DNA of 41,494 nucleotides, from NCBI RefSeq assembly GCF_015645445.1, contig NZ_JADOGI010000085.1, positions 1 to 41,494 on the forward strand, written 5' to 3'. This stretch comes from Nonomuraea cypriaca (GTDB lineage: Bacteria > Actinomycetota > Actinomycetes > Streptosporangiales > Streptosporangiaceae). A program made the position numbers and the translations under genes. Under the pieces are notes generated by a model, which ran no database searches, was not told the origin of the DNA, and saw only the letters and a list, made by a program, of their open reading frames with translations. Positions 34,051 through 41,494 of the stretch are shown in pieces (positions within the stretch are counted from its first letter, which is position 1; each line of letters opens with the position of its first letter).

Positions 34051-37000
34051 ATGTCACGCGACGGCAGGCCGACTGAGATTTTCGTCAGCTACTCCCCGGC
34101 CGACACGGCATGGGCCACCTGGATCGCCTGGGAGCTCGAGGCGGCGGGGTACAAGACCATGATCCAGGCGTGGGACTTCGTGCCGGGCACCAATTTCATC
34201 GACTTCATGGACCGCGGCGTGAGCGAGGCGCAGTTGGTCGTGGCGGTGCTCTCGCACAACTACCTGACCTCGCGTTACGGACGGATGGAGTGGCAGGCGG
34301 CGCTGCGGGCCGACCCCGACAACCCCTCGAGGAAGCTCGTCACGATCAGACTGGAGGACGTCCGGCTGGAGGGCCTGCTGTCCACGATCACCTGGGTCGA
34401 CCTGCTGGGCGTCACCGACTCGGGCCAGGCCAGGGCTCTGCTGCTCGGCCGGGTCGGGGAGGCGATGACGGGCCGGGCCAAGCCGGCGGCGGCGCCCGCG
34501 TTCCCGTACGGCGCCGGCGTGCCCGCGGCCGCGCCGACGCTGCCGCCGCCGGGCGAGCGGGCCAGGACGCGCCGGGCGCCGGTGACGGCGCCGAGGTTCC
34601 CGCCCACGGTGAGCGCCGACCAGAAACGCGAGTCGATCAGCGTGCTGCACATCGGCGGCCCCAGGTTCGGCAGGGCGCTGCCCGACCCCGGCGACCCGTT
34701 CACGCCCGAGGACATGCAGGCGCGGATCTGGGCGGATCTGACCGCCATGTACGACCGCGGCATGCCCCGCCCCGACCTCATGGTCGTGAGCGGCGACCTG
34801 ACGGAGTCCGGCAGCCTGCGGCAGTTCGGGCAGGCGACGCGTTTCGTGACCGACCTGCGGCTGCTGATCGGGCTGGAGCCGCACCGGCTGGTGCTGCTGC
34901 CGGGCCCGCGCGACGTCACCAAGGCCGCCGCGAGCGCCTACTTCATGACGTGCGAGGCCGACGACGTGAGCCCGCAAGCGCCCTACTGGCCCAAGTGGCG
35001 GCATTTCGCCACGCTGTTCGGCGAGGTGTACCAGGGGCTGGACGACCGGGTGTTCGACGGCGGGCAGCCGTGGACGCTGTTCGAGGTGCCCGATCTCAGG
35101 GTGGTCGTGGCGGGGCTCAACTCGACGATGGCGATGAGTCACCTGGAGCGGGACGCGTACGCGCTGCTCGGGGAGTCGCAGGCGGCCTGGTTCGCCGAGC
35201 GCCTGCGGCCGTACGAGGAGAGCGCGTGGTTGCGGCTGGGCGCGATGGGGCATCCGCCGGGCGCGCTGCGGGACGCGCCGGCGTTCGACCGGCTGCTGGC
35301 CCACCGGCTCGACCTGCTCTTCCACGGCGGCCAGGACGAGAGGACCGAGGGCCGGATCGCCGCGCCGCGGTCCGGCCGGCACCAGGTGGTCGAGATCACG
35401 CCGGACGGGACGCGCACATGGCTGCCAGACGCGGGCGATCCTGAGCGGGTCCCGTACCGCTGGCGGGCCGTGCGGGCCACCTTCACCGGTGAGAGCCCGG
35501 CCGCCCCGCTGACCGAGGCCGAGCCGGACGAGCGCGCCCCGAGCCCGGTCGAGCTGCTGCTCGACCGGATCACCGAGGTGTGCGAGGCGCGGCACGAGCG
35601 GACCAAGGTCCGCAGGTTCGCCTCGCACCTCGTGATCACCCACCCCGAGGACGGGTTCGTCCGCCAGACGATGATCGGCGCGTACGTCGGCCCGCTGACC
35701 GAGGAGGCCGCCGACGGCTTCGCCCGCCAGGCGCACGCCGCCGACCTGGCCGCCGAGCTGGTCTACCAGGGGCCGCCTGCCCCGCGCGCGCTCCGCGACG
35801 AGCTGATGCGCAAGGGCGTGCGGCTGCGCAGCTTCACCGAGTTCCAGGGCCTGCTCGACCTGACCGGCTACGTCGCGGAGCAGACCGCCAGGCTGACCAC
35901 CGACCACCGCTACCCGCCCAGCCTGTACGTCCCCCAGCGCTACCGCGAGATGGACCGCCCAGGCAGCCAGGTCAGGCACGGGCTGACCGACGAGCTGATG
36001 CGCCTGCTGGCCGCCGACCACGGCCGGTTCCTGCTGCTGCTCGGCGACTTCGGCCACGGCAAGACCTTCGCCCTGCGCGAGCTGGCCAGACGGATCCCGG
36101 CCGAGCTGCCGCACCTGACGCCGATCCTGATCGAGCTGCGCGCCCTCGACAAGGCGCACTCGGTCGACGCCCTCGTGGCGGCCCACCTGGCCGGCCACGG
36201 CGAGGAGTTCATCGACCTCAAGGCCTTCCGCTACCTGCTGAGGCAGGGCCGGATCGTGCTGCTGTTCGACGGGTTCGACGAGCTGGTGACCCGGCTGACC
36301 TACGAGCGGGCGGCCGACCACCTGGCCACGCTGCTGGCGGCGGCCGAGGACAAGGCGAAGATCGTGGTGGCCAGCCGCACCCAGCACTTCAAGTCGCACA
36401 ACCAGGTGCTGACCTCGCTCGGCGAGATGGTCGGGGTGCTGCCGCAGCGCCGGGTGTTCAGCGTGGAGGACTTCACGCCCGACCAGATCCGCTCCTACCT
36501 GGCCAACAGGTTCGACGACGGCGGCGAGGCCGGCGCCCGCATGTCGCTGATGGGCGAGATCACCGACCTGCTCGCGCTCGCGCAGAACCCGCGCATGCTG
36601 AGCTTCATCGCCGACCTCGACGCCGACCGGCTGCGTACGGTGGCGGGCGCCCGCCACACGATCAGCCCCGCCCTGCTGTACGAGGAGATCCTCAGCTCGT
36701 GGCTGGCCTTCGAGGAGCGGCGGGCCAGGGTGCCAGGCTCCCCCGCGGCGCTGACCACCGAGGAGCTGTGGCGGGTGGTGACCGCGCTGGCGCTGCGGCT
36801 GTGGGACACCGGGGAGTCGCTGCTGGGCGTGCGGGAGCTGACCGAGCTCGGCGAGACGCTGACAGACCTGGCCGGCGGGCAGCTGTCGCCCGCCCACGCC
36901 GCCTACACGATGGGCTCGGCCTCCCTGCTGGTGCGGACCGAGGAGGGCATGTTCGGGTTCATCCACGCGTCGGTGATGGAATGGCTCATCGCCCGGCATC

Positions 37001-39618
37001 TCGCCGCCACGCTGGACGATCCTGTCCTGCTGTCACGGCGACCGCTGTCGGCGCTGATCGTGGAGTTCCTGTGCGACCTCGCCGACGTACGGGCGCTACG
37101 CGCGTGGGTGGCCGATCCGCCGGCCGGCGACGTCGCCGGGGCGAACGCCGTCAAGATCGCGGCCCGGCTGCGCACGCCGGCCCGCGCCGACCTGCGCGGC
37201 GCGAATCTCAAGGGCGAGGACCTGTCGGCCAGGGACCTGCGCGAGGTCGATCTGACCGGCGCCGACCTGTCCGAGGCGACGCTGGCGGGCACGAACCTGT
37301 CCAGGGCCGTCCTGCGCGACGCCAGGCTGGTGGGAGCGCGGCTGGACGGCGCGGTGCTGACGGGGGCCGACCTGACCGGAGCCGACCTGTCCGGCGCGCG
37401 GCTGACGCGGGTGGACCTGAGCGATGTGACGGCCGAGGGCGCCCGCTGGCGCCGGGCCTCGCTCATCAACGTGACCGGCACGCTGCCCCACCTCCACGGC
37501 GCGGCGGTGGTGCCCGGGCAGCCGGTGGAGGTGGGGTTCGCGCCGGCCGGCATCGGAGTGCCGTACGGCTATCACTTCCAGACCAGCCGCCTGCCCGAGC
37601 CGATCGCCTACAGCCCCGACGGCGCCACCATCGCCGTGGGCAACGAGGACGGCGGCGTGCTGCTGTGCGTCGGGGGCGCGCCCGTGCGCACCCTGCAGGG
37701 GCACCGTGGCCGCGTGTACGCCGTCACGTTCGCGGGCGACCTGCTGGCCACCGGCGCGAGCGACGGCACGGTGGTGCTATGGGACCCCCTCACCGGCGAG
37801 CGGCTGCGCACGCTGACGGGGCACCCCGACGGCGTCTGGCCGCTGCGCCTCAGCCCCGGGGGCGACCTGGTGGCGGCCGGGGGCGGTGACGGCGTCGTAC
37901 GCGTGTGGGAGACGGCCACCGGGCGCCTCGCGCACGAGCTGAGCGGCCACCACTCGCCGATCTACACGATGTCGTACGGCCACGCGGTGCTGGTGACGGG
38001 CGACGCGGCAGGCCAGGTACGCGTCTGGGACCTGGAGTCCGGGCAGCCGCGGCACTCTCTCGACGGCCATCGCGGCAAGGTCTACCGCACGCTGCACAGC
38101 CCGGACGGCCGCCTGCTGGCCACCGGCGACGAGGCCGGCACCGTCAGGTTGTGGGACACCGCCACGTGGACGGCGCGGCACACGCTGACCGGGCACACGG
38201 GCGGCATCTACTGCCTGGCGTTCTCCCCCGACGGCGCGCTGCTGGCGAGCGGCGACACGGCGGGCGGCGTACGCCTGTGGGGCTCGGACGGCGAGGTGCG
38301 TGGCGTGCACGCCACGCACGCGGCGGTCGTCTACCAGGTGACGTTCAGCCCCGACGGCGAGACATTGGCCTCGGGCGACGCGGCCGGCGTGGTCCGCCTG
38401 CAGCGGGTGAGCGGCGGGCAGCGGATCGAGCTGACGGGGCATCGCAGCTCGGTGTGGCCGTTCGTGTTCCGTCCCGACGGCCGGCAGCTCGCCACCAGCA
38501 GCAACGACGGCACCGTGCGGCTGTGGGACCCCGGCTCCGGCAAGTGCCAGCGGGTGCTGCGCGGGCACGGGCGGCGGATCTCCTCCGTCAAGTTCAGCGC
38601 CGACGGGTCGATGCTGGCGACCAGCGGCAACGACGGCATCGTGCGCGTGTGGGAGCCGCGTACCGGGCGGCGGCTGCGCGAGTTCAGCGGCACGGCAGAC
38701 CAGCTGGTCTCGGCCTTGTTCTCTCCGGCGGGGCCCGTGCTCGCCACCGCCAGCAACGACGGCGGCGTGCACTTCTGGAACGCCACCACCGGCGACTACG
38801 AGCGCGAGCTCAACGCCGAGACCGACCACGTGTGGGCGGAGGCGTTCAGCCCGGACGGGACCAGGCTGGCCACGGCCAACGACGACGACAGCGTCAGGAT
38901 CTGGTACCGCCCGACCGGGCGGATGACGGTCAGCCTGACGGACCACCGCGGGCGGGTCAGGTCGATCGCGTTCAGCCCGGACGGCGAACACGTGGCCACG
39001 GCCTGCGACGACAAGCTCGTACGCCTCTGGCACGTCACCTCGGGCGGCCTGGTCGCGACCCTCGAAGGCCACACCGACCGGGTCTACTCGGTCGCCTTCT
39101 CCCCCACGGGCCGCCACCTGGCCAGCGCCGGCAACGACGGCAGGGCCATGGTGTGGGAGGTGCCGCCCGGACAGCCACGGCGGCCCCGGCTCGCGCGCAC
39201 CCTCCAGCACGACGGGCGGTTGTGGAGCGTGGCGTTCAACGCCTCCGGCGACAGTCTGGCCACCGGAGGCGACGACCTGACGGTACGCGTCTGGGACACC
39301 GCGACCGGCAGGTCGCGGCACACGCTGACCGGGCACGCCCGGCGGGTGTGGTCGGTCGCCTTCAGCCCGGCGTCCGACCTGCTGGCCAGTGCCGGGGACG
39401 ACGGCGTGGTGATCCTCTGGGAGGGGGGCGAGCGGCGGGCGACCCTGCTCGGGCTGCCGGAGGGCTGGGCGGCCCTGTCACCCGACGGCCGCTACAAGGT
39501 CCAGGGCGAGCCCGCCGGGCAGTTCTGGCACGTCATCGGCATGGCGCGGTTCGAGCTCGGCGAGCTCGACCCCTACCTGACCGACGTCAGGCAGGTGCCG
39601 CTCGACTCACCGTTCTGA
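34051..39618 (+). CDS. NLR-like protein: TIR, degenerate metallophosphatase, NACHT, pentapeptide, WD40
   Basis: 1855 residues. TIR domain about 8-135, with SHNYLTSRYGRMEW and Glu80 in the usual NADase position. A Pro/Ala linker leads to a calcineurin-like phosphoesterase domain (about 195-465) whose metal ligands are mostly lost. An unassigned alpha/beta domain (about 500-605) follows. NACHT ATPase: Walker A GDFGHGKT at 665-672, Walker B LLFDGFDE at 737-744, winged-helix region to about 1000. Pentapeptide repeats about 1044-1135 (ADLSEATLAGTNLS type). About 15 WD40 repeats (1184-1800) and a C-terminal cap. The plan is that of a STAND/NLR sensor: WD40 recognition, NACHT oligomerisation, TIR output, probably NAD+ cleavage. 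An antiphage role is inference. The start is ATG 34051. Confidence 0.9.
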   Translation: MSRDGRPTEIFVSYSPADTAWATWIAWELEAAGYKTMIQAWDFVPGTNFIDFMDRGVSEAQLVVAVLSHNYLTSRYGRMEWQAALRADPDNPSRKLVTIRLEDVRLEGLLSTITWVDLLGVTDSGQARALLLGRVGEAMTGRAKPAAAPAFPYGAGVPAAAPTLPPPGERARTRRAPVTAPRFPPTVSADQKRESISVLHIGGPRFGRALPDPGDPFTPEDMQARIWADLTAMYDRGMPRPDLMVVSGDLTESGSLRQFGQATRFVTDLRLLIGLEPHRLVLLPGPRDVTKAAASAYFMTCEADDVSPQAPYWPKWRHFATLFGEVYQGLDDRVFDGGQPWTLFEVPDLRVVVAGLNSTMAMSHLERDAYALLGESQAAWFAERLRPYEESAWLRLGAMGHPPGALRDAPAFDRLLAHRLDLLFHGGQDERTEGRIAAPRSGRHQVVEITPDGTRTWLPDAGDPERVPYRWRAVRATFTGESPAAPLTEAEPDERAPSPVELLLDRITEVCEARHERTKVRRFASHLVITHPEDGFVRQTMIGAYVGPLTEEAADGFARQAHAADLAAELVYQGPPAPRALRDELMRKGVRLRSFTEFQGLLDLTGYVAEQTARLTTDHRYPPSLYVPQRYREMDRPGSQVRHGLTDELMRLLAADHGRFLLLLGDFGHGKTFALRELARRIPAELPHLTPILIELRALDKAHSVDALVAAHLAGHGEEFIDLKAFRYLLRQGRIVLLFDGFDELVTRLTYERAADHLATLLAAAEDKAKIVVASRTQHFKSHNQVLTSLGEMVGVLPQRRVFSVEDFTPDQIRSYLANRFDDGGEAGARMSLMGEITDLLALAQNPRMLSFIADLDADRLRTVAGARHTISPALLYEEILSSWLAFEERRARVPGSPAALTTEELWRVVTALALRLWDTGESLLGVRELTELGETLTDLAGGQLSPAHAAYTMGSASLLVRTEEGMFGFIHASVMEWLIARHLAATLDDPVLLSRRPLSALIVEFLCDLADVRALRAWVADPPAGDVAGANAVKIAARLRTPARADLRGANLKGEDLSARDLREVDLTGADLSEATLAGTNLSRAVLRDARLVGARLDGAVLTGADLTGADLSGARLTRVDLSDVTAEGARWRRASLINVTGTLPHLHGAAVVPGQPVEVGFAPAGIGVPYGYHFQTSRLPEPIAYSPDGATIAVGNEDGGVLLCVGGAPVRTLQGHRGRVYAVTFAGDLLATGASDGTVVLWDPLTGERLRTLTGHPDGVWPLRLSPGGDLVAAGGGDGVVRVWETATGRLAHELSGHHSPIYTMSYGHAVLVTGDAAGQVRVWDLESGQPRHSLDGHRGKVYRTLHSPDGRLLATGDEAGTVRLWDTATWTARHTLTGHTGGIYCLAFSPDGALLASGDTAGGVRLWGSDGEVRGVHATHAAVVYQVTFSPDGETLASGDAAGVVRLQRVSGGQRIELTGHRSSVWPFVFRPDGRQLATSSNDGTVRLWDPGSGKCQRVLRGHGRRISSVKFSADGSMLATSGNDGIVRVWEPRTGRRLREFSGTADQLVSALFSPAGPVLATASNDGGVHFWNATTGDYERELNAETDHVWAEAFSPDGTRLATANDDDSVRIWYRPTGRMTVSLTDHRGRVRSIAFSPDGEHVATACDDKLVRLWHVTSGGLVATLEGHTDRVYSVAFSPTGRHLASAGNDGRAMVWEVPPGQPRRPRLARTLQHDGRLWSVAFNASGDSLATGGDDLTVRVWDTATGRSRHTLTGHARRVWSVAFSPASDLLASAGDDGVVILWEGGERRATLLGLPEGWAALSPDGRYKVQGEPAGQFWHVIGMARFELGELDPYLTDVRQVPLDSPF

Positions 39619-39633
39619 GCCCGCCCCCGCCCC

Positions 39634-41025
39634 TCAGTAGACCTCTATCCGATCCATGCTGATCACGGTGCTGCCCGAGGCGGGGTTCCTGTCGCCGGTG
39701 ACGCGTACGCGCAGCGTGTGCGGGCCCGGCGGCAGGACGGGGCTCAGGTAGTTGAGCTGCTCGCCGACCCGGATGCCGCTGTAGTAGTCGACGCGCTGCT
39801 CTGGGCCGCCGTCGATGGAGATCGCGGCGATGCCGTTGCCCCGGTCGCGCACGCTCAGCAGGGCGACGCGGGTGCCGGTGAAGGCGACCGTCGCGGTGGC
39901 GCCCGCCTGGCCGCTCCAGTGGTCGTTGCTCCAGAAGCACTGGTTGCCGCAGCCGGAGCCGGACTGCCAGGTGCCGGTGTACCGGACCTGCGGGTCGAAG
40001 TCGTTGAACACCGACGTGGCCGCGCCCGGGTCGCCCGACGGCAGGTCCTGGGTGGCGCCCGCGGCGAGCGGGCGGCCGAAGCCCGGCGTGCCGTCGGCGT
40101 TCCAGGTGAACCTCTGCACACGGGTGGTGCGGAAGTCGTAGGTGTAGGTGCTGGTGTTCTTGCCGTGGTACGCGATCCAGTCCTGCGTGCCGTCGGGCGA
40201 GCGGAAGAACGAGTGGTGCCCGGGACCCCACACGCCGGTCGCGTCGTTGCGGGAGAACACCGGCCCGGCGTGCTGCGTCCAGTTGGCCGCCACCATCGGG
40301 TCCCTGCCGTTCGCGATGCTCTTCATCCAGAGCTGGTAGTCGGGCTTGCCGGTGTCGCAGGTGGAGTACGTCAGGAACGTCCGGCCGTTGCGGTAGAGCG
40401 GGGTCGGGCCCTCGCGCACCTCGGCGCAGCCGCCGTCGGCCGGGATGGCCACCCGGCCGCCGGTCACCGTCCAGGGGTTGCTCATGCGGGCGATGTAGAG
40501 CTGCGCGGGCCCGCCCATGCCGCGGCCGGGACCGGCCCACACGAAGTACGACTGCCCGTTGTGGGTGATCGGCTCGCCGTCGATGGCGTACTCGCCGAAG
40601 TCGGCGATCTTGGCCTTGAACGCGTACGGGCCCATCGGGTCGTCGCCCGCGGACTCCAGGACGTACATGCGGTGGTTGGCGTCGACTCCGTCGGAGGCGG
40701 TGTAGTAGATGTACCAGCGCGATCCGACGTGGCGGAAGGCCGGCGCCCACATCTGGGTGTTGCGGCTGGTGTTGCCGTCACGCCAGACGACCTGCTCGGG
40801 AGCGGCCATCAGGGTGGCGAGGCTGGGCGACTTCCAGATGCCGATCCGATCGCCGCGCGTGGTGGCCACGTAGTAGTGGCCGTCGTGGAACATCAGGCTG
40901 GGGTCGGCGCTGGGATTCACCGGATTCCTGAACGTCTGCGTCTGGGCGCCGGCGGCGGCCGGCGGGGCTGTCACGAGGCTCAGGGCAACGGCTATGAGGG
41001 CGCACCACAACGGTAAGCGCGGCAT
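39634..41025 (-). CDS. Secreted glycoside hydrolase family 43 enzyme with C-terminal jelly-roll domain
   Basis: About 463 residues. A signal peptide (residues 1-27, cleavage after AAAGA) precedes a five-bladed GH43 domain. The catalytic triad is visible: Asp41 in NPSADPS (base), Asp149 in YAIDGEP (pKa modulator) and Glu205 in VREGP (acid). The C-terminal 150 residues (from FNDFDPQVRYTG) form a beta-rich carbohydrate-binding-like module ending in STVISMDRIEVY. GH43 enzymes release arabinose or xylose from plant polysaccharides. ATG 41025 is chosen for GGAAGGA 5-8 nt upstream and because the signal peptide begins there. The 3' end is 15 nt from the NLR-like gene, convergent. Confidence 0.88.
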   Translation of the reverse strand: MPRLPLWCALIAVALSLVTAPPAAAGAQTQTFRNPVNPSADPSLMFHDGHYYVATTRGDRIGIWKSPSLATLMAAPEQVVWRDGNTSRNTQMWAPAFRHVGSRWYIYYTASDGVDANHRMYVLESAGDDPMGPYAFKAKIADFGEYAIDGEPITHNGQSYFVWAGPGRGMGGPAQLYIARMSNPWTVTGGRVAIPADGGCAEVREGPTPLYRNGRTFLTYSTCDTGKPDYQLWMKSIANGRDPMVAANWTQHAGPVFSRNDATGVWGPGHHSFFRSPDGTQDWIAYHGKNTSTYTYDFRTTRVQRFTWNADGTPGFGRPLAAGATQDLPSGDPGAATSVFNDFDPQVRYTGTWQSGSGCGNQCFWSNDHWSGQAGATATVAFTGTRVALLSVRDRGNGIAAISIDGGPEQRVDYYSGIRVGEQLNYLSPVLPPGPHTLRVRVTGDRNPASGSTVISMDRIEVY

Positions 41026-41099
41026 CGGCGGTCCTTCCTGTCGAGCGGCCTTTCCGATGGTCATGGACGAAGGTCAGCTCCGTCAACGACTTCTCCGAC

Positions 41100-41128
41100 T
41101 TGACTGTGCGAGGCATCCATGCCTAGAT
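41100..41128 (+). promoter_or_regulatory. Possible promoter with internal palindrome
   Basis: TTGACT at 41100-41105 could be a -35; a weak TAGAT-type -10 follows at about 41124. Between them lies AGGCAT-CC-ATGCCT (41111-41124), a perfect 6-bp dyad. It sits in the gap between the divergent GH43 gene and the last gene of the window and may be an operator for either. Confidence 0.4.
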
Positions 41129-41166
41129 CAATCCCGTTGCGCCGGACATCACGAAGGAGACAACGC

Positions 41167-41196
41167 ATGGCCACCGGCCGGGAAGGGCGGTCGTGA
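41167..41196 (+). CDS. Nine-codon leader ORF overlapping the next start
   Basis: ATG 41167 has an ideal AAGGAG (41154-41159) 7 nt upstream and encodes MATGREGRS before TGA at 41194-41196. That stop overlaps the GTG start of the next gene (41193) in a GTGA pair. It may couple translation of the membrane protein, or mark a recent frameshift in its 5' end. Confidence 0.4.
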   Translation: MATGREGRS

Positions 41197-41494
41197 GCGG
41201 GGATCTCACCGGGAGCCGCAGGGCGCGGGCCGTCAAGGTCGTGGTCGTCCTCATCGGGCTGCTCAACCTCGCGCTCGCGGGCGTGCTGATCGGCCTTCCA
41301 GGCATCCGTACGACGCTGGACCCCACTCCCGGCACCAACGCGCTCCCACCGCTGGCCGCGGGACTCAGCCGCCGCCCTACGGCCGTCCAGGCCACACCGA
41401 GCCCTCCGGCACCGCCCACCGGGGGCCTGGAGGACGTCGCCGGGCCCGCCACCGTCCCGCCCGCCGAGAGCCCGGCGCCCGCACGCACCACCCC
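41193..41494 (+). CDS. Membrane-anchored protein with Pro-rich extracytoplasmic region, N-terminal part
   Basis: About 100 residues are visible; the gene continues past the right edge. A basic start (SRRARAVK) precedes one hydrophobic helix (about residues 15-34). A long Pro/Ala/Thr-rich stretch typical of an extracytoplasmic linker follows. The functional domain lies outside the window, so no family is named. GTG 41193 is preceded by GGAAGG 6-7 nt upstream and overlaps the stop of a nine-codon ORF. It is divergent from the GH43 gene. Confidence 0.65.
   Translation, partial: MSGDLTGSRRARAVKVVVVLIGLLNLALAGVLIGLPGIRTTLDPTPGTNALPPLAAGLSRRPTAVQATPSPPAPPTGGLEDVAGPATVPPAESPAPARTT

Noticed and set aside
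34054..36999. 981-codon minus-strand open frame inside the NLR-like gene
   Set aside because: Shadow of the NACHT/TIR coding sequence; composition is Gln/His/Arg/Gly-rich and matches no fold.
29819..39618. CBASS, Thoeris or other named defence island
   Set aside because: No nucleotide cyclase, ThsA-type effector, restriction system, integrase or toxin-antitoxin genes were seen; only the single TIR/NACHT protein and the unassigned operon.

Overview
The window is a high-GC actinobacterial chromosome segment. Genes are GC3-rich, GTG starts are frequent, GTGA/ATGA stop-start overlaps are common, and many genes appear leaderless, with a TANNNT hexamer 5-7 nt before the start codon. The order pyrG - NUDIX - xerD - parA-like - scpA - scpB on the minus strand is the conserved actinobacterial block. 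Gene content and the UTRA-GntR, RIO kinase, DUF4126 and Spo0M/SPFH families suggest Streptosporangiales (Nonomuraea-like); that placement is inference. No tRNA, rRNA, CRISPR array or intact mobile element was seen.

Layout. 1-5380 (minus): chromosome segregation and nucleotide block (scpB partial, scpA, ParA-type ATPase, xerD, NUDIX hydrolase, pyrG). 5381-5655: gene-free, holding a hairpin-rich repeat that recurs inverted at 33872-33972. 5656-9380 (plus): hexapeptide acyltransferase, nitronate monooxygenase-like protein, a ROK regulator gene broken by an internal deletion, and a GntR/HutC regulator. 9385-12743: a divergent pair, an FAD/GcvT-type dimethylglycine or sarcosine dehydrogenase-like enzyme and a choline-kinase-like phosphotransferase. 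Their face-to-face promoters share one palindrome resembling a HutC-family (dre-like) operator, so the GntR gene is the natural candidate regulator of a methylamine/choline locus.

12790-20993: a DUF4126 membrane protein, a membrane-anchored coiled-coil protein with an ERRP repeat tail, a zinc-ribbon gene whose first finger is cut by an amber codon, a RIO-type kinase, a patatin lipase, a divergent rhodanese / FtrA-GlxA regulator pair, a decayed mobile-element-type gene, and a divergent PadR / alpha-beta hydrolase pair. 20994-25869 (minus): a double-PepSY lipoprotein, uvrB with a PafBC-type (RecA-NDp) promoter, and an ABC exporter operon ending in a small XRE regulator.

26010-32662 (plus): an operon of two SPFH/band-7 membrane proteins plus Spo0M, closed by a strong hairpin; then a tightly coupled three-gene operon (two-TM protein with an unknown cytosolic domain, cupin, inositol-monophosphatase-family enzyme) that I cannot assign to a described system; then a small conserved protein. 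32672-33844 (minus): ArsB/NhaD-type permease. 34051-39618: the standout gene, an 1855-residue NLR-like protein with TIR, a catalytically degenerate metallophosphatase-like domain, an unassigned domain, NACHT ATPase, pentapeptide repeats and about 15 WD40 repeats. 39634-41025 (minus): secreted GH43 glycosidase. 41193-end: N-terminus of a membrane-anchored protein, preceded by a nine-codon leader ORF.

The best candidates for new biology are the TIR/pseudo-phosphoesterase/NACHT/WD40 protein with its promoter dyad, and the 2TM-cupin-IMPase operon upstream of it. A defence role for either is inferred from architecture only; no restriction, toxin-antitoxin or phage genes surround them.
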